DNA of 64,000 bases from Aquila chrysaetos chrysaetos (GCF_900496995.4 NC_044004.1:6076001-6140000); one strand, 5' to 3'. Shown: positions 1 through 13,620, counted from the first letter of the stretch. Notes: generated from the sequence alone by a model not told the origin. Numbers and translations: made by a program.

Positions 1-1877
1 CTTGTACCAGCTTGCCAGGCAAAAGATCAGTGCGAAAGAATGTACCTCCAAGTATAACTTCACGGATTTACCTTGGGGCCTCTGTCATTGCAGAACTATC
101 GCCCCAGCTCATGCCCCAACCAGATATTGCCATACAGCAAAGGTTTTGGGTGAAGTCACCCTTGGGAAAGGAGAAGCCAAGAGGACTTCTGCTCTGGCCT
201 GGCTGTGCACCATGCACACAGCCACAGGAGGGACAGTCCGGGCTCCCCAGCTAACCGCCCAGCAGACAACATCCAGCCCTCACCAGGGCATCCATCGGCC
301 ACCATTTTGCTGCAGGAACCTGCCGGGGACTTTTTCCTCTTTCCATGGTTTTCCTCTGGGAAGCAAAGCTATAGAACTGGCCAGACAGAACCAGGACATC
401 CAGGAGCCTGGGAAGGGCATGGCTTGCACCCACTGCTCGGTTTGGATGCCTTCAGGGAGGACAGGTCGAAATCGGTGTCCTCCCAGCAGCAAGTCTTGCA
501 CAGACATCCCCTTTCTGCAGGAAATAGAGAGGGATGGTCATCCCTGGTGGTCGCCATCTCCTCTTGTGTGGCATCTAAGCGGTGTCAGGGATGTGCCGAC
601 GAGGGTCCAGTGTGCACCAGGACACGGCACGAGGGCGATGGTCCCCAGCCGCATCCTGACACAAGGGGCTCGATACGGGACACGCGGCCCCGGGCCAGTC
701 TCAGCTACAGCATCTCCCAGAACCCCACCACGTGGCTTCTCCTCGCAATGCCTTTGCTCCTCAGTGAGATCAAAAGGCATCCAACCCACTGATCGCTTGG
801 TTTTGTGTCGAAAGGCTCCCTGATTACCTCACCATTAGCTGCACCCATTAAACAAAATCCTAAAGGTTTTAGACAAAGCTGAGGTTTCAGATGAGAGGGC
901 GAAGGAATGACTCAGTGCCTTTAAACGCCAAAGTCTTCTCCTCCGTCCTGTTTGTACAGCACCTAGCACGAGGGGTCCAGGTGCACGCCTAGGGCTCTGA
1001 AACACCGCCACAATTAAATAATAAGTGTAATAGCAGCTGTACTCCCACCAGCAGGGTTTCGTTTTATTATTTAAATATTCAGTTACGCTCAGTAGCACCT
1101 CTCGGAGATGCAGTTTACTTCAGCGAGGTGGGGAATGACCCCCTGGCTGGCCACTGGCAGCCACCGTTGCAGCACGGGTACGGCCGGGAGCCCGTCGGTG
1201 CATGCCGGCACCCATCGAGCAGCCCTGGTGCTGGTGAAAGCAAGGACGGGGCAGGAGGCAGTGGTCCCAGGGTCCTGCATTTCCCCGAGGTCTGGGGCTG
1301 GGAAAGGGGGCTTTCGGCTGATATTGGAAGCTTATAGGGCCTATAAAGGTGGTGAGCCCCTCATTGGGACTTGTCCAAATGAGACCCCCGGCTGTAGGCA
1401 CCTCTCCAGCTGAGAGCATCTGGGGACAGTGGTCACAGCAGTGTCACCTGGAGCTGGGTGCAGGCGAAGGGGAGCAGGGAGGGGTGCAGAATCTGTCTTC
1501 TCCTCCCTTTCCACCTGGAGAATCAGCAGCAAACAGCCAATTTCAACCCTAAAAAAAGAGCCGATGATACAAAACAAGCAATGCCGTGGTTTGGCAGCGC
1601 TGCCTGAGGTTTGGGCTGATGATCGTTGACTCGCCGTTGGGCACTGAACCCAATGGGAAGGCAACCTCCAGGAGGACAGGTCTCCGCAGGGACCTTGGAG
1701 GCTGCCCAGCTCCCAGCATCGGCCAGCCACAGCCCCCCATGGAGCCCACCGCCGGCTCCTGGGGCTGATGGGGCTCCTGGGAAGCAGCTTGCCCTCAGCC
1801 TGGTGCTTCTCCTGCCAGGTCCAGCTCATGGTTCAGAGCAGTGATGGGAACCACCTGCATTTATGGCAGAAGAAATA

Positions 1878-1891
1878 GTGCCATCTACTGA
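1878..1891 (-). promoter_or_regulatory. CTCF-like motif in left non-coding region
   Basis: Minus strand TCAGTAGATGGCAC agrees with the CTCF core consensus at 13 of 14 positions. Confidence 0.45.
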
Positions 1892-2489
1892 CATTAATAA
1901 CTCTGTTCCTGGAAAGTGAGGGGCAGATGCTTTTCTCCCTTATGCTGATGGGCATTTGGGGGTCATGCCAGCTCAAGAAACACCTCCATAGGGCCATGCC
2001 GGTGGGGCAACCCCACAAGTGACCCACGTACAGGGCTGGGGCATGCAGGCAGCCTGAGACCCCCCCAGACATCCAGGGTGGGCCCGTGGTTGGGACAGCC
2101 TCAGTACTGGGGTTGCAGACCAAGAGAACCCCTGGGAGAAGAGCTGGAGGGGAAGGTGCTGGTCACTGCCACCCAACAGGGTTTAATTAACCTCTTATCC
2201 CCTTCACTGTAATTAACGAACAAAGCTAAACTCCTCCAACAGGCTGCTCTTCAAGGGTCGTCCCCCATCCCATACAATTCCTTAGTATAGTTTTTTCCTC
2301 CTTGATCTGTGGTCCTACCTCCTCTGATCCTGTGGGGTGCTCAGTTACTGGCGCTCCTGGAGGAGTTGCTGGAGAAAGTCCCTTAGCTGGTATGGTAAGG
2401 GCTAAGATTTTTTTTTAGTGGTCCTTCCCAGCCTCATGAAAGCCTCAACTCCCATACAAGTCCCTGGGAGGTAACTGCATTCAGCACAA

Positions 2490-2735
2490 TGGTCCCTACA
2501 TGAGCTTCAGACTAGACATAAGGAAGAAATGTTTTACGATGAGGGTGGCGAGGCACTGGCACAGGTTGCCCAGAGAGGTGGTCGATGCCCCATCCCTGGA
2601 AACATTCAAGGCCAGGTTGGACGGGGCTCTGAGCAACCTGGTCTAGTGGAAGGTGTCCCTGCCCATGGCAGGGGGGTTGGACTAGATGAACTTTAAAGGT
2701 CCCTTCCAACCCAAACCATTCTATGACTCTATGAT
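2490..2735 (+). mobile_element. CR1 LINE, 3' end fragment
   Basis: Shows the typical avian CR1 tail: the GGTTGCCCAGAGAGGTGG block, TTGGACTAGATGA, then GTCCCTTCCAACCCAAACC and a terminal ATTCTATG-type repeat. It is truncated at the 5' end, as most CR1 copies are. It is the best-preserved copy in the window. Confidence 0.92.
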
Positions 2736-2739
2736 ATAC

Positions 2740-2770
<31 letters not shown>

Positions 2771-2775
2771 ATATA
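2735..2775. repeat. (TA)n(CA)n microsatellite
   Basis: Directly follows the CR1 tail at 2735; alternating TA then CA dinucleotides. Confidence 0.9.
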
Positions 2776-3394
2776 GATTGTATATGTGTTATGCAGGGAC
2801 CATGGCAGGAGATGCCACCGGTCTCAGGCATCAGCAAGGCAAAAGTCACTTCTCACATTCGAAACTGCTGGGAGAAACTCTTCCCTGGGAGCATCTTTTC
2901 CCACGCAGGGAGGCACTGGGACCCCAGGTAGGGAGAGCCCCGTGACAAGGAGATGTTTCCACCCCACCACCTCCCCAGGGACACGTGAGTTGCAGGAGAC
3001 TGGGTTGAAATGAGACCGCATGAGCTGCGGCGAGTCGCTGAAGCCTGGTGGAGCTCAGCCTGGGAACGGCCCGTGGAAAGCGAAGCTGCTGATTTTCTGA
3101 TTTTCCGAGCTGACCTACCAATAGCAAAACCATCAAAGCGGGAGGCGCATTCCTGAGGTCTGACCCAGCGCAGCAAAGTCAAGGAAAGGTTCCCACTGAA
3201 CTCAACGGACACTGGACCGCGGCCACAACACTTACATATAACCAAGATTTATTTATTATTTTTCCCCATGTTTTTATCCAAGACTTCATCCCGCCAGGGC
3301 TCTGTCTCATCCTGCAACAAGGAAGTCAAATTTATCCTACAGAGTCATTTTAGCACAGTAGATAACCAAATATATATAGTTAGAAACATTACTG

Positions 3395-3450
3395 TGTATG
3401 TATATATTTATAAAACACATATATATTATATATACATACAAATAACTTCT
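3395..3450. repeat. AT-rich low-complexity tract
   Basis: Repeated TATATA and TACATA runs with no recognisable element. Confidence 0.8.
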
Positions 3451-3510
3451 TAAATAAGAGGCCAGCATAAAAACCAATCAGAATAAACACTGTAATAATT
3501 CTAATTATGC

Positions 3511-3735
3511 AACATATTCTGCCTAACATATTTATTTTTAATGGTAGTCATTTTAATAGCTCTAAGGCCCTGAATTAGTCCAATATGTTCTTAACTATGT
3601 TCACTTTAAATACAAATGTTAATGACTTTTCCAGAGGGTCCAGCGCCCTGAATGAGCTTGCTGCACACCAGTATATTCTCCTTAACATGTTTACTTTTAA
3701 TAACAGGTTTAATGATGCACTCCGGGCCTAATAAC
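3511..3735. repeat. Degenerate tandem repeat, three units of ~65-90 bp
   Basis: Three consecutive units (3511-3580, 3581-3669, 3670-3735) share the order: 'atattct'-like start, 'taacat.ttta.tttta', a TTTAAT/TTAATGA block and a 'gggcc(c)tgaat' or 'gggcctaat' end. The units have diverged strongly. Confidence 0.6.
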
Positions 3736-4171
3736 CGCGTTTAGTCACAAAGAGAAAAACCAGCTACAAAATACTTTCTCTAAAAACTAGGCTACAGGGG
3801 ATTGCCATACCGTTTCAAAGCCACACTGGCCATCCTTTAATGTGCCTCTATGTATTTCAGTTCTGCCCGCATCCGGGCTGGGGACCCTGGCCACGGATGA
3901 GCAGCCCCGATGGATTTTTGGAGCTGGTTTTGGGGTGACCCAGGGACCCCATGCAGCGGCTGAGCCATTTGGGGTGAAGGACCGCAGCTGAATGCGGCCT
4001 CACCTCCTCCCACCCGCGATGCTCGGCGGTTGGATTTGGGGAGACGCACGGGGAGGGTTTCAAAGGAAGGTGTTCCTGGGCTCCGGCGGAGGCATCCCGG
4101 GGCTCTCACTGACGTCGCCAGCGGAGACGTGCCAAAGGGGAGCGCGTTTGAAAAATCACACCCACCATCCA

Positions 4172-4226
4172 TTAAAAAAAAAAAAGAAAACACCACCAAA
4201 AAAACCCAACAACAACAACAGAAAAC
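4172..4226. repeat. A-rich tract with AAC triplets
   Basis: A run of twelve A followed by A-rich sequence and four AAC/ACA triplets. Confidence 0.8.
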
Positions 4227-5193
4227 CCCAACTCCTACTTTTAGCTTTACGAGAGCTAGAAATACAACCGAATTAAGAGGCAGGAGGCAGCTGCTCTCTG
4301 CTTTTGTGCCCAGATCAACCCATTCCCACGAGCCCGCAGCCCAGCCAGCCCCACTCGTCTCAGCCCTCCCGGCTGGGGCTGGGGGCAGGCGGGACCCCCT
4401 GGGCACATCCACCCTGGCAGAGAGGTGCTTTCGGCTCCCCAAAAGAGATTTTTTGCCCGACGGTGTGGCTGGCAGGGCTTCGCTCTCCCTGGCTGTGTCC
4501 AGACTTGTCCAAACCCAGACCTGTGTCTGGACCTGCGAAATCTCACGCGGCGGGGAGATGCTCGGAGCCGCCTCCGTGACCTGCGGGCGTAGGACCAGCC
4601 CAACCCATCCCTTTCCGTCCCCAGTTTGAAGGGTCACCCCGCGGGGTGTCACGGATGTCCCCAATGCACAGCAGGTCTTCGGCAGCGTGTGCTGGCAGGG
4701 CTGGAGCTACCCCAGGGGCAACACACTTCTCCCCCCACACGGGAGCATCCCGGGGTGTGCATCTTGCACCAAAAAACCTTATGGATGGTCCTAAATATAA
4801 CCACGGCAGACCTCGCCAGACTTCAGCTCCGCTTGCATGAAAAACACTTGCAAGGCTTGAACCAGCTCTAATTTGTATACCTTCTGCCCCAGGGCCTGAG
4901 CGAAATGGGAGGGTGGAATCCAATAGCATGTTGTGCATAAAAAGATTATGCCAAAGATAACCTTATTGCTAATAATAACCCTGGAATCCGATCCTGTGAA
5001 TAGGCCCTATTGAATGTTTGAACACAGGCATTCCTCGGTTAGGTTTTTCTGCCTACAAATATTTCGCTTGAGTCTTTAAATACTAATCACAGAATTCAGA
5101 CGAAGGCTTTTTATCTTCAAAGTGCTGCAGAAAAAAAAAAAATTAATTCATTAATCAACGATAATTAAAGGGCACAAAATATGCCTTTTTCAA

Positions 5194-5300
5194 GTGCGGG
5201 GAGCCAACCAACGCAGCGCGAAGCCATCGCGGGGACTCGGAGCATCTCTCCCGCCGCGAACGTGATTTTCCCGGAGCGGCGCCCGGGCAGTAGCCTTGCT
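5194..5300. other. Small CpG cluster
   Basis: About 100 bp with more than a dozen CpG sites, set in AT-rich DNA (4900-5160 on one side). It is too short for a standard CpG island. No gene start is evident nearby. Confidence 0.55.
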
Positions 5301-8300
5301 TGTTCCCAGCAGCTCCGCTCGAGCTGTCTTCCTGACATGTGTTAGGCTGTATGTCTGCCACGCAGGAAATAGGGTTTGAAGCTCACAGCCAGGAGCAAAA
5401 GCTGAGATTGAGGCTTTAATGAAGCTGGGATTGAGTGGCTAGGGTGGTTCAGTGAAGCAGTAAATGCAAACACATTATCACCTGAGAACTTGCTCCAATT
5501 TCACACCAATTAACTAGGAATGAGAGAGGAGGGCTGGGGCTGGCTGCAGAGATGGCTGATAATCCCGTGAATGGGCAGAAATGGCTCTTACGCAGACGCG
5601 TTTGTGCCAAAACGAGTTTGTTAGATAACGCCAGTCCCGGCAATTTTGTCTTGGGGAGTGAGCATGTCATTACTGGAGCTGCTTTTATTAGCAAATATTA
5701 AAAACATTTGCAGAAATACAGATGCCCGTGAGGGAAGTAAGGGTGGAAAGTAATAAAGCAATAGCTGATTATTTTATTTCTCTGCCAATGCGTCATATCA
5801 CAAGGGGAGGGAAGGGGCAAAGGGAGAGGGAGAAGAGGGCTGGGGTGCAAAGGACTGCTGGTGCAAAGCTGGCAGCTCATGGTGGAGAATATCCCGTCCT
5901 CGAGGAGCCCCTCGGGCTGCTCAGCTCTGGATTTGGGGTGGGTTTGACATCTAACCCACAGCCTGCAGATATAGGTCTGAACCCCACAAGGAGGGCAGAG
6001 CGGGTCCCCACAACTCGACTTGGCAGCAGCGATGGGACCCATCCCCGTTCCTTCCACCTGCAGCCAGGAGCCAGCTCACCTTCACAGCACTTTATTATTT
6101 GAGCTATTTCCCTTTTTTTCCTGTTGGGATTATTTCCAGGTTAGGAGTTAGGGTGCAAAAGGGACAGCAATTTAGAGGCAGTGCTATTAAAAGGATTGCT
6201 ATGGATTAAATACTAAAACAAATCACATCTTCGGTGTGCTGGGCCCCACATTACCCCTTCATTAACTGCTGGTTTCGATGTCTGCATGTGACCAGCCTGA
6301 TCCTCCAAAAAGCACCGGCCATGAGATGTCCTGCAATCAGCAGGTTGAACTAAAGCAATTTCTTGTACTTGGATGAAATCTTGTCTTCATTTAAAAATGC
6401 ATCAGTGATAAAGAGCTACTACAAATGCAAGGGCAAGAACCCCTTGCTGGATTCCATGCTGACACACGGGGCTGGAGAAGATCTCAAGAAAAACTGGGGT
6501 TTGTGTTGTTTTTCTCATTCGGGCGGGGAATATTTGAGAGGTGGGGAGTTTCCCATCTCCTGCTGGGGAAGGTGCCAGGACAGGGCAGGGAGCGCTCCTC
6601 ATCCTCTTCAGCGCAAAGTCAGATGGATGAGAGCGACGGCTTCCAGGCTCAGCATCACGCACCACCGTTGCTGCTCAGCCGCCGGGCTGGTCCCATCCAT
6701 GAGATGGACGTGAACAAACCACTCGTGAGCAGCAGCACCTTAAACGATGGCAAAGCAACAGCCTGGCTAGCAAAACACGCTGGTGCCCTTGGGCATGCGA
6801 GTCTATATAGATTAATTTGGATGCTTTAATGTTGGGTGCTCAAGATGCACTTCATTAGGGGACTGAAAGAGGCTGCAGCATTTTTAGAAGAGAAACCTGG
6901 TGTGCACGGTTAGCCCTGGGGAAGGTCTGTATCCCGAGAGGGGTCTTCAGTGCTGCCCCGGCTCCTCTGCGGCAAGGCAACACCTGGGAGAACTGGCCTG
7001 TCCTGCTCCCCGGCAGGGAGCTCCAACAAAATAATTGCAAGAAAGGTGCAAACAGGGAAAAAGCAGTCGCCTCTCACTCAATATTGAATTACTCCAGGCT
7101 ACGGGAGGGACTGAGATATATTCCCTTTAACATCAGGGAGATATTTTCTCTGGCCGTGGAGGATGGATAGCCAGCAAGGGACCAGGATACACCGTAATAT
7201 CTTAAAAAAAACCAAGTATGGGCCACCTCACTAAGAGTCGAGCAGAGTGCTGAGGCTGGGTGAAGATGATGTTTCATCTCTGGGCAAGGGGGGCCCTGGG
7301 TGCTCCCTGCCCCACTGTGAGTCTGATTTTCGGCATCCTGCTCACTTCAGGTGTGCGTTCCCTCCCGAAAGGGCTCGGCAAGGAGGAAAAAGCTGTGGCT
7401 TAAATGAGCAAGAGTCAGCATCTGCCAAGCCCGGTGCTGAGGGATGTTCTCCCCCGGGGCAGGCGGAGCGGGGTGCCAGGGGAACCCCTTACTCCGGTCG
7501 TTCCAGCCGTGGGGAGCGGGGACCTGCAGTCCGTCCCTCCTTGCGGCACGCAAAACGCTCTCCCGAGCAGGTAAAACACCGCTAAGCGGCAAACCTCCCG
7601 TACCGTTCAAAACAGTGCGCCCAAGCCCCGGCGCAAATCCACAGGGCTCTTCCTGTCCGCTCTCTCCAGCCTGTAATTATCTTAAAGGCAACAATTAAAA
7701 CTATTGAAACGCATGTGATGGGTTTAGGGAGCATAACTTGGCTAATCCCCACAAGCATCCCGAAGGAGCGGAAGCGAGGAGCTCCCCGGGGGCTGGATGC
7801 TGGTGCTTTGCCGGGCAGGTAGGGACCGAGCGGAGCCGCAGAGGACCAAGCTGGGGGTGAGGAGGTGGCACCAGCCCCGTCCCCAGCCAGCGTGGCACCC
7901 CGGGACTCACCCGCGTCGCAGCGCCCGGGCTGGTGCCGAGGGTCCCCCCCCGGTCCTCACCCCATCCCGACGCTCCCCGGGGTCACGCAGAAAGTCAGCG
8001 ACAGAAAAGACCCCATCCCCAAAAGCTACTCTTTTGCTTAAAGCTCTGATTGTAAACTTCAACAGCAAATATGTCATCTTTTTTTTTTTTCCGCGTCGGT
8101 CCGGGATCTAACACAGCGAGTCCTGGTCCGTTCCATACGTCAGATACCAAAATAATGCTGTGTTCCTACACGGCCCCTTCTGCCTTCCCATCCTTTACAG
8201 CAGCATCCCACTGCTGTTTCATATTCACGTGCAAAAGCCTGTGCAAACATCCACGATGCTCTCTGCTCAAGGAGTCCCAAAGCAAAAGCAAGGAGATGGA

Positions 8301-10130
8301 TAGTGAAGAATTGCATGAAATATCACTGTCCTCCTGTGCTCATCACTTCTTAATTATTTTTCTTTCCAGGAATCGTAATTTTTCTATTTTTCTGAACACA
8401 TCACCCTCCTGGAGCCACGTTATATGTGATTTTTCCACTCTGCTTTCTTTAAGAAGCGGTTTCTACCCTGCCATAAAAATACTGAACAGCTTTGAGAGCC
8501 CCAAAAGGCAGGGAACTAGACAGCAAAAAAGAGAACACAAACTCTTTGTTCTCAGTATCTCGTGATCTTAAAGCGCTCGGGGTGATCTCAGGGGTGTCAG
8601 GGCAAGGACAGAGCCACACAGGGCAGCTGCTGGCTCCTCTCTTTTCCGGCCCTCTTGCTCCAGCAAGGCAACACTTTTCCTCTCCCCCATATCACCTTTT
8701 TTTTTGTCATATGTTTTTTTAAAGATTTCTAAAATTTCTGAAATTTCTAAATTTGCTTCCTTTCCCAAAACTCAAACACAATTCTAACCATTTGGACTAA
8801 AAGTGAGTCATTTTGGCTTCAAAATATCCCTTTTTTTTAGCTCAAAATATATTTTTTTTTTAAATTTTCTGCTCAAAATCAGCTCATTTTTGGTGGAACA
8901 AAGTCTTCTGTTACAATCCAAACAAATTCAAATTCCTTTCCAGTTAAATATTTAATTTCCGAATGCAAGCTAGCTTTACTTTCTCCTTTTTTTTTCCTTT
9001 TCCTTTCTCATTTCTCTCCTTTCCTCACTTCTAAAATACAAATAATTGGGGAAAATCCTCTTCTGAGCCACTTCTGCTGCTGCTAACATCGACAGCCCCA
9101 AGGATGCTCCCAGCCCTGCATTCGCCTCGCCAGGGAAGGAGCCTGCAAAGTGTCCCAGACCCTCTCCCGTGTTCCCCACTCCCTGTGTGTACCCGTCTGG
9201 CTGCATCGGAACCACAGGACAGACCCAGCCACGGGACTGGGGAGGGGACAGAAAAGCCCATGGCAAATCCAGCCTTGGGTTGATAGGACCCCAAAAGGGC
9301 CATGGCTGTTTTCTGAAAAGTGTGAGGAGCCATCAAGCCAGAGGAGCATCACTCGGGGTGCCCAAAGGGCTGCGCTGCCCCAAATCGAGGAGCCCCTCAC
9401 AGGCAGGCAATGCGTCTGTCATATTCTCTGTACATTTATTATACATACTCTACAGATCTCAGGTTCTAAATTACACAAATGCATCCTTAAATGTTTCCGT
9501 TCAAAAAAAATACACATGTGCAGCTGTTGAACACGCTCCCCACTGCCTTTGCCACGGCGAAGCTCTTTGCTGTCGTCATCTGTCGAGAACTGGGTCCAGC
9601 TACAGGCTGACGTGTGGATTTGGGGTGACTGGCAGGAGCTGGCTCCGTTCCCCCTACGCCTCTTCTCCTCCCTCCCACGCTCCCTGCAGTGGCTGTGGGA
9701 TGGAAATCTGTTTCTCATGGCCCACCCCTGACCAGTGCATCCTCCAAGCGAGCTGCATCTTCCCCCACCACCCTTACAAGTGATACAGCAGACGGCCAGT
9801 GTTTCTGCATGTATTTATTGATTAATAGCAGCATTTTAGATAAGCGAAGCCCTGCTGCCTTTGAGGGCAGGAATAATGTTGGGTGTAGGTGTCATTCAGC
9901 GTTGCGGTCATATGGCAAATTTTATTTGGGGGTTGCTTTCCATCACGTGAGCATCTGACTTTTTTATTTGCATTTCTAGAGGGCTTTAGTTCTGAGTTTC
10001 TATTTGAAGCCAGGGAGGCGAGAGGGCAGCAGGGTTGGTGGGAGCTCAGGTTTCCCCGGGAAGCACACCCTGCGCTGGGAGATTAATATTGACCACGGGA
10101 GTAGCACGGGGATGGGGATTTACAGCAGTG

Positions 10131-10164
10131 CCTGGTTTTTCACAGCAAGGGTGAAAAAACCAGG
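10131..10164. repeat. Near-perfect hairpin, 13-bp arms
   Basis: CCTGGTTTTTCAC and GTGAAAAAACCAGG pair with a single bulged A around a 7-base loop. Confidence 0.8.
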
Positions 10165-10885
10165 GGAAACCAAGAAGCAAGTGAGAGGGATGGAATCCTA
10201 TCTCTGGAGCTTCAGATCGAGATGTTCATAAGCCAACAAGTTGTTGGGCTCGATGAACGCGGCAGAGTGATGTTCAACAGCCTGTGTTGCGCCGGAGATC
10301 AAACAAAGTGATCTCCTCTGCCTTTAAAATGTATGAAGCTGCAAGATCTTAAGGGCATATAAACTTACTTTGATTGCAGGGCTGGGATCTTGGAAGTTGC
10401 ATTCCTTTAATTTCCTTGAGCTGGTTGGTTTCCCCGTGAAGGACATGCACAGGGTGGTGAGTTTTCAATGGAAACTGGTTTTGCCTCATTTTCCACTTCT
10501 CTCCTGCTACAAGGAAAGAAGTGCAGAGCTCCGGAGGCCTGCCTGCCTCTTTCTATGCAGACAGAAAGGGCTGGGTGTCTGTGTTTAATTACAGCCTGAA
10601 AGAACTGCATTTAAAAGACAACAGCAAGCTATTTAATTAATACTTATCATTAGCACACATAGGAATGCCTAGCAGCAAATTGCAACAACAAAGCAACTCC
10701 TTTTTTTTTTTTCCCTTGCACTTGGGATAAATTAATTTAAAAAAAGAGTAAACAAACGATTTGCACCAGATTTGAGATGACTTTTTATGGAGTGAAAGTA
10801 CTGGAATAGTAGGTATTACCCTAGGACAGCAGAGATCTATAAGAGCAGGCTTTTCAATCTCCAGCTCTCCTGGCGAAGAAGCTTA

Positions 10886-10919
10886 TCTTCATCTATCCGT
10901 CTATCTATCTTTCTATCTC
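10886..10919. repeat. Imperfect (TCTA)n microsatellite
   Basis: Five to six interrupted TCTA/TCTATC units. Confidence 0.8.
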
Positions 10920-13620
10920 GGCATTTACACAGGGCTCATCCCCACGTCTGAGCGCCTACTTGTCTTCATACCTGTCCATAAATTACACAGTGCCCCCAGG
11001 GCATTATAAATAATAATTCAACTCCCAAACCTTCAGAACACTGTTTTAAAGCATTGGCTTATAATTCACCATGGTGTGGACTCCTCCTCCCAGCCCATAA
11101 AGGTAACGTTGGAGCAGAAGGACATGACGTCCCGGTCAGCAGAGGAAACGCCCCAAAATCAGTTCCTTGGGTGGGAGAGATGGGGTGGGTGGCCATGAGT
11201 TGGAAGATGGGGATGGACATTGTGGCAAAGCATGGGGGAAGGCACGACTGCTCAGCACGTGGAAAAAACATAGCATCCTCATCCACAGCCCATTGGGGAA
11301 TTTTATATCCCCCCCCGAATTTTAGCTCAGCCAGCACTGCAGACACCCAGTCATCCCATGTCCCCCTTTAATTAATAGTACTCTTGACGGCACTATTAAT
11401 GGCTGGAGTGATGAACCACAGCATGACTCTGCTGCTGATGCCTCCACGGGGTGCAACGCCAGGCGACGACTGCTAGCTCGGAGGCAGATGGCTTAAAGGG
11501 TAGACCCCACGTGCAGCCAGACAGATCCCAACTTATGCTGGGACAGGCACCCCAATCCCTTGCTGGACATGCCAACAGACGGATACAGAACAGAAAGATG
11601 CTTTGGTATGTGTGAGCTATTGGGTAGAAACCTCCAGCTGAGCCATGGGGACCCTGTTCCTCTATCCCAGTACATTGCATCTCCATCCCAACACGTTACT
11701 TTGTCCTTGAGGTATGTAGGCGTTAGGAACACGTCCCAGCCATGTCCCTCAGCGTGAAGGGTGTCCTGACCTCTGGGAGAACATGGGGTCCCCGCGGAGG
11801 ATGGCCACGGGCTTGTGGGCATCACTGTCTCCTGGATCACGTGGGTTGGATCTGCTCGGGGTGAGGGACCTGAAATGGGAATTTTTGCTGGAGAAAAGCG
11901 TGAGCAGTTGACATATGAGATGAATTATTTCACAAGTCTGGCCTGGATTTGTGATCAGCTCTGGAAGGTGCAGAACTAATATATCATTAACCCTGGGAGC
12001 ATGTCAAGCTGCCAGAGCCCGCGGCCACCCATCAAAGTGTCGAGTGAGGAGATACCGCCTTTCTGCATGACTTTCCTCCCTCCATTTTCCATCTTTCCAT
12101 GAAACAAAGCTGACCTTTTCTCAGCTGGAGACCTGAGAAGGAGTGAGCAGAGCCCCGAGCACTTGTTTTGGGGCCGAAGTGGGAGCTCCCGGTGTGGGAG
12201 CAGCCAGGGATGCCACGGTCCCCGAGCAGGCGGTGGGACACGGCATGCCCACGAGGCCAGGTTCATCACCGCATCCCGGGGACCCGGGCCACCACGTGCG
12301 GCCACGCATTGCCCTTTGTGGCACCGTGGCCACCCTGCGAGCCGAGCCTGTCTGTTCTCCCTCTGCCTCCACTCCAGGCTTGAAACAGGCTTTTCCTGCT
12401 GCGCTTCTGCCCCAGAAATCGCAGAGAGAGTTTTTGGAGTGTGCTGCTCAAAAACCGTCTGGTTTGGACTGGGGGAGAAGCAGCACTCTCACCCCATAAG
12501 GGTATCCTCAGGGGTGGTTGAGAATTAAACCCTTTTTCACCCAACAAGGGCATCATCTGCAGCGAGGCTGGACCCTTTACCCATCCTACTGCTTCGGGGG
12601 CACCGGGATGGGAGCGTGGGATGTATTTGCCACACTTTCTGCTTGCAAAACACACCAAGGCTTTGGCGGGCTGCAAGCCCAGTGCCCCTAGCCCCGTGCT
12701 TCCCAGTGATCCCTGGCCGGGGATCCGGGTCCGTCCCCTCACCCTCCCGCCTCCCCGTTCCTGCTCCAGTCCCGGCCAGCAAGCCGGATTTGCAACCTCT
12801 CACTTGGATGCGGAGCTGGGTGCAATTTCAGGCCTCTCCCCCCTCGCCGAGTGTCTTAAGCTATGATTAAGAGCTAAATTACAACTGGGCAGCCATCCCT
12901 GTCCGAGAACCGCAAGATTTGGGGAGGCAGCTATTAAAGGCGGTGGAGTCCAATGAGAATAACGTGGGCATCGATGAAAGGGGCAGCTGATTGCGGGGGT
13001 CAAACAGGATCAGGGGGGGTTTCTCATCGGCACCACCAGTGTCTTGCTGCACCGGCCCCCAGTGCAAAGCTATCCTTCGGGGCAAGGTTATTCCTGAAGA
13101 CAAGGCTGCATTGCTGCTTAAATAAGAGGTATTTTGCTGGCCGCTTTGGCTCTTAAAGAGGGGTAAATGATGGCCTCGTGAAGCATCAGACCTTTCCTGG
13201 ACCCCACCACCATTTTCCTCCCGGCTGCTCGATCCACGCAACTAGTAGAGCTGTTAGCATTAAAAACATCCAGCATCCAAGCGCTGTGGGGTTTTGCATC
13301 ATTTTCAACTAAGCTGTTTCCCTCAACGCCGTTAATTAGGATGGGGCAGCCTCGGCCCCCACCTTGGAGGAGGCACAGGTCTCTCCTCTCCTGCAGGGTT
13401 TCGGTGGGATGGAAGGAGGCAGCGCGGGGCCGTCTGTGCCGGGGGGAGCGAGGAAAAGGCTGCCCAGGTGCCAACAAGGCGGCTTGTAGCCCAGGCAAAG
13501 CTTCCCACCCTTCCCGCACGTTCTGCAACATCCCATGCTGATTCACTTCACAGAATTTACTTTTACCCTGCTAAATGCCACTAAACCTTCAAATTAATCC
13601 TCCCATTACGGGACTTCCTT

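Noticed and set aside
2-823. 273-codon open frame at the left edge
   Set aside because: Starts with TTG and has no domain, no codon bias and many Pro/Ser/Arg runs typical of GC-rich non-coding DNA. Such a length is expected by chance at this GC content.
3837-4664. 275-codon minus-strand open frame
   Set aside because: Composition is low-complexity, including translated poly-T stretches (FFFCCCCWVF). No family motif.
5270-5300. Retroviral primer-binding-site-like GGCGCCCGGGCAG
   Set aside because: Only a partial match within a CpG cluster, with no terminal repeats and no viral genes near.
8071-8565. 164-codon open frame
   Set aside because: Begins in a T-run and has no recognisable domain; judged chance.
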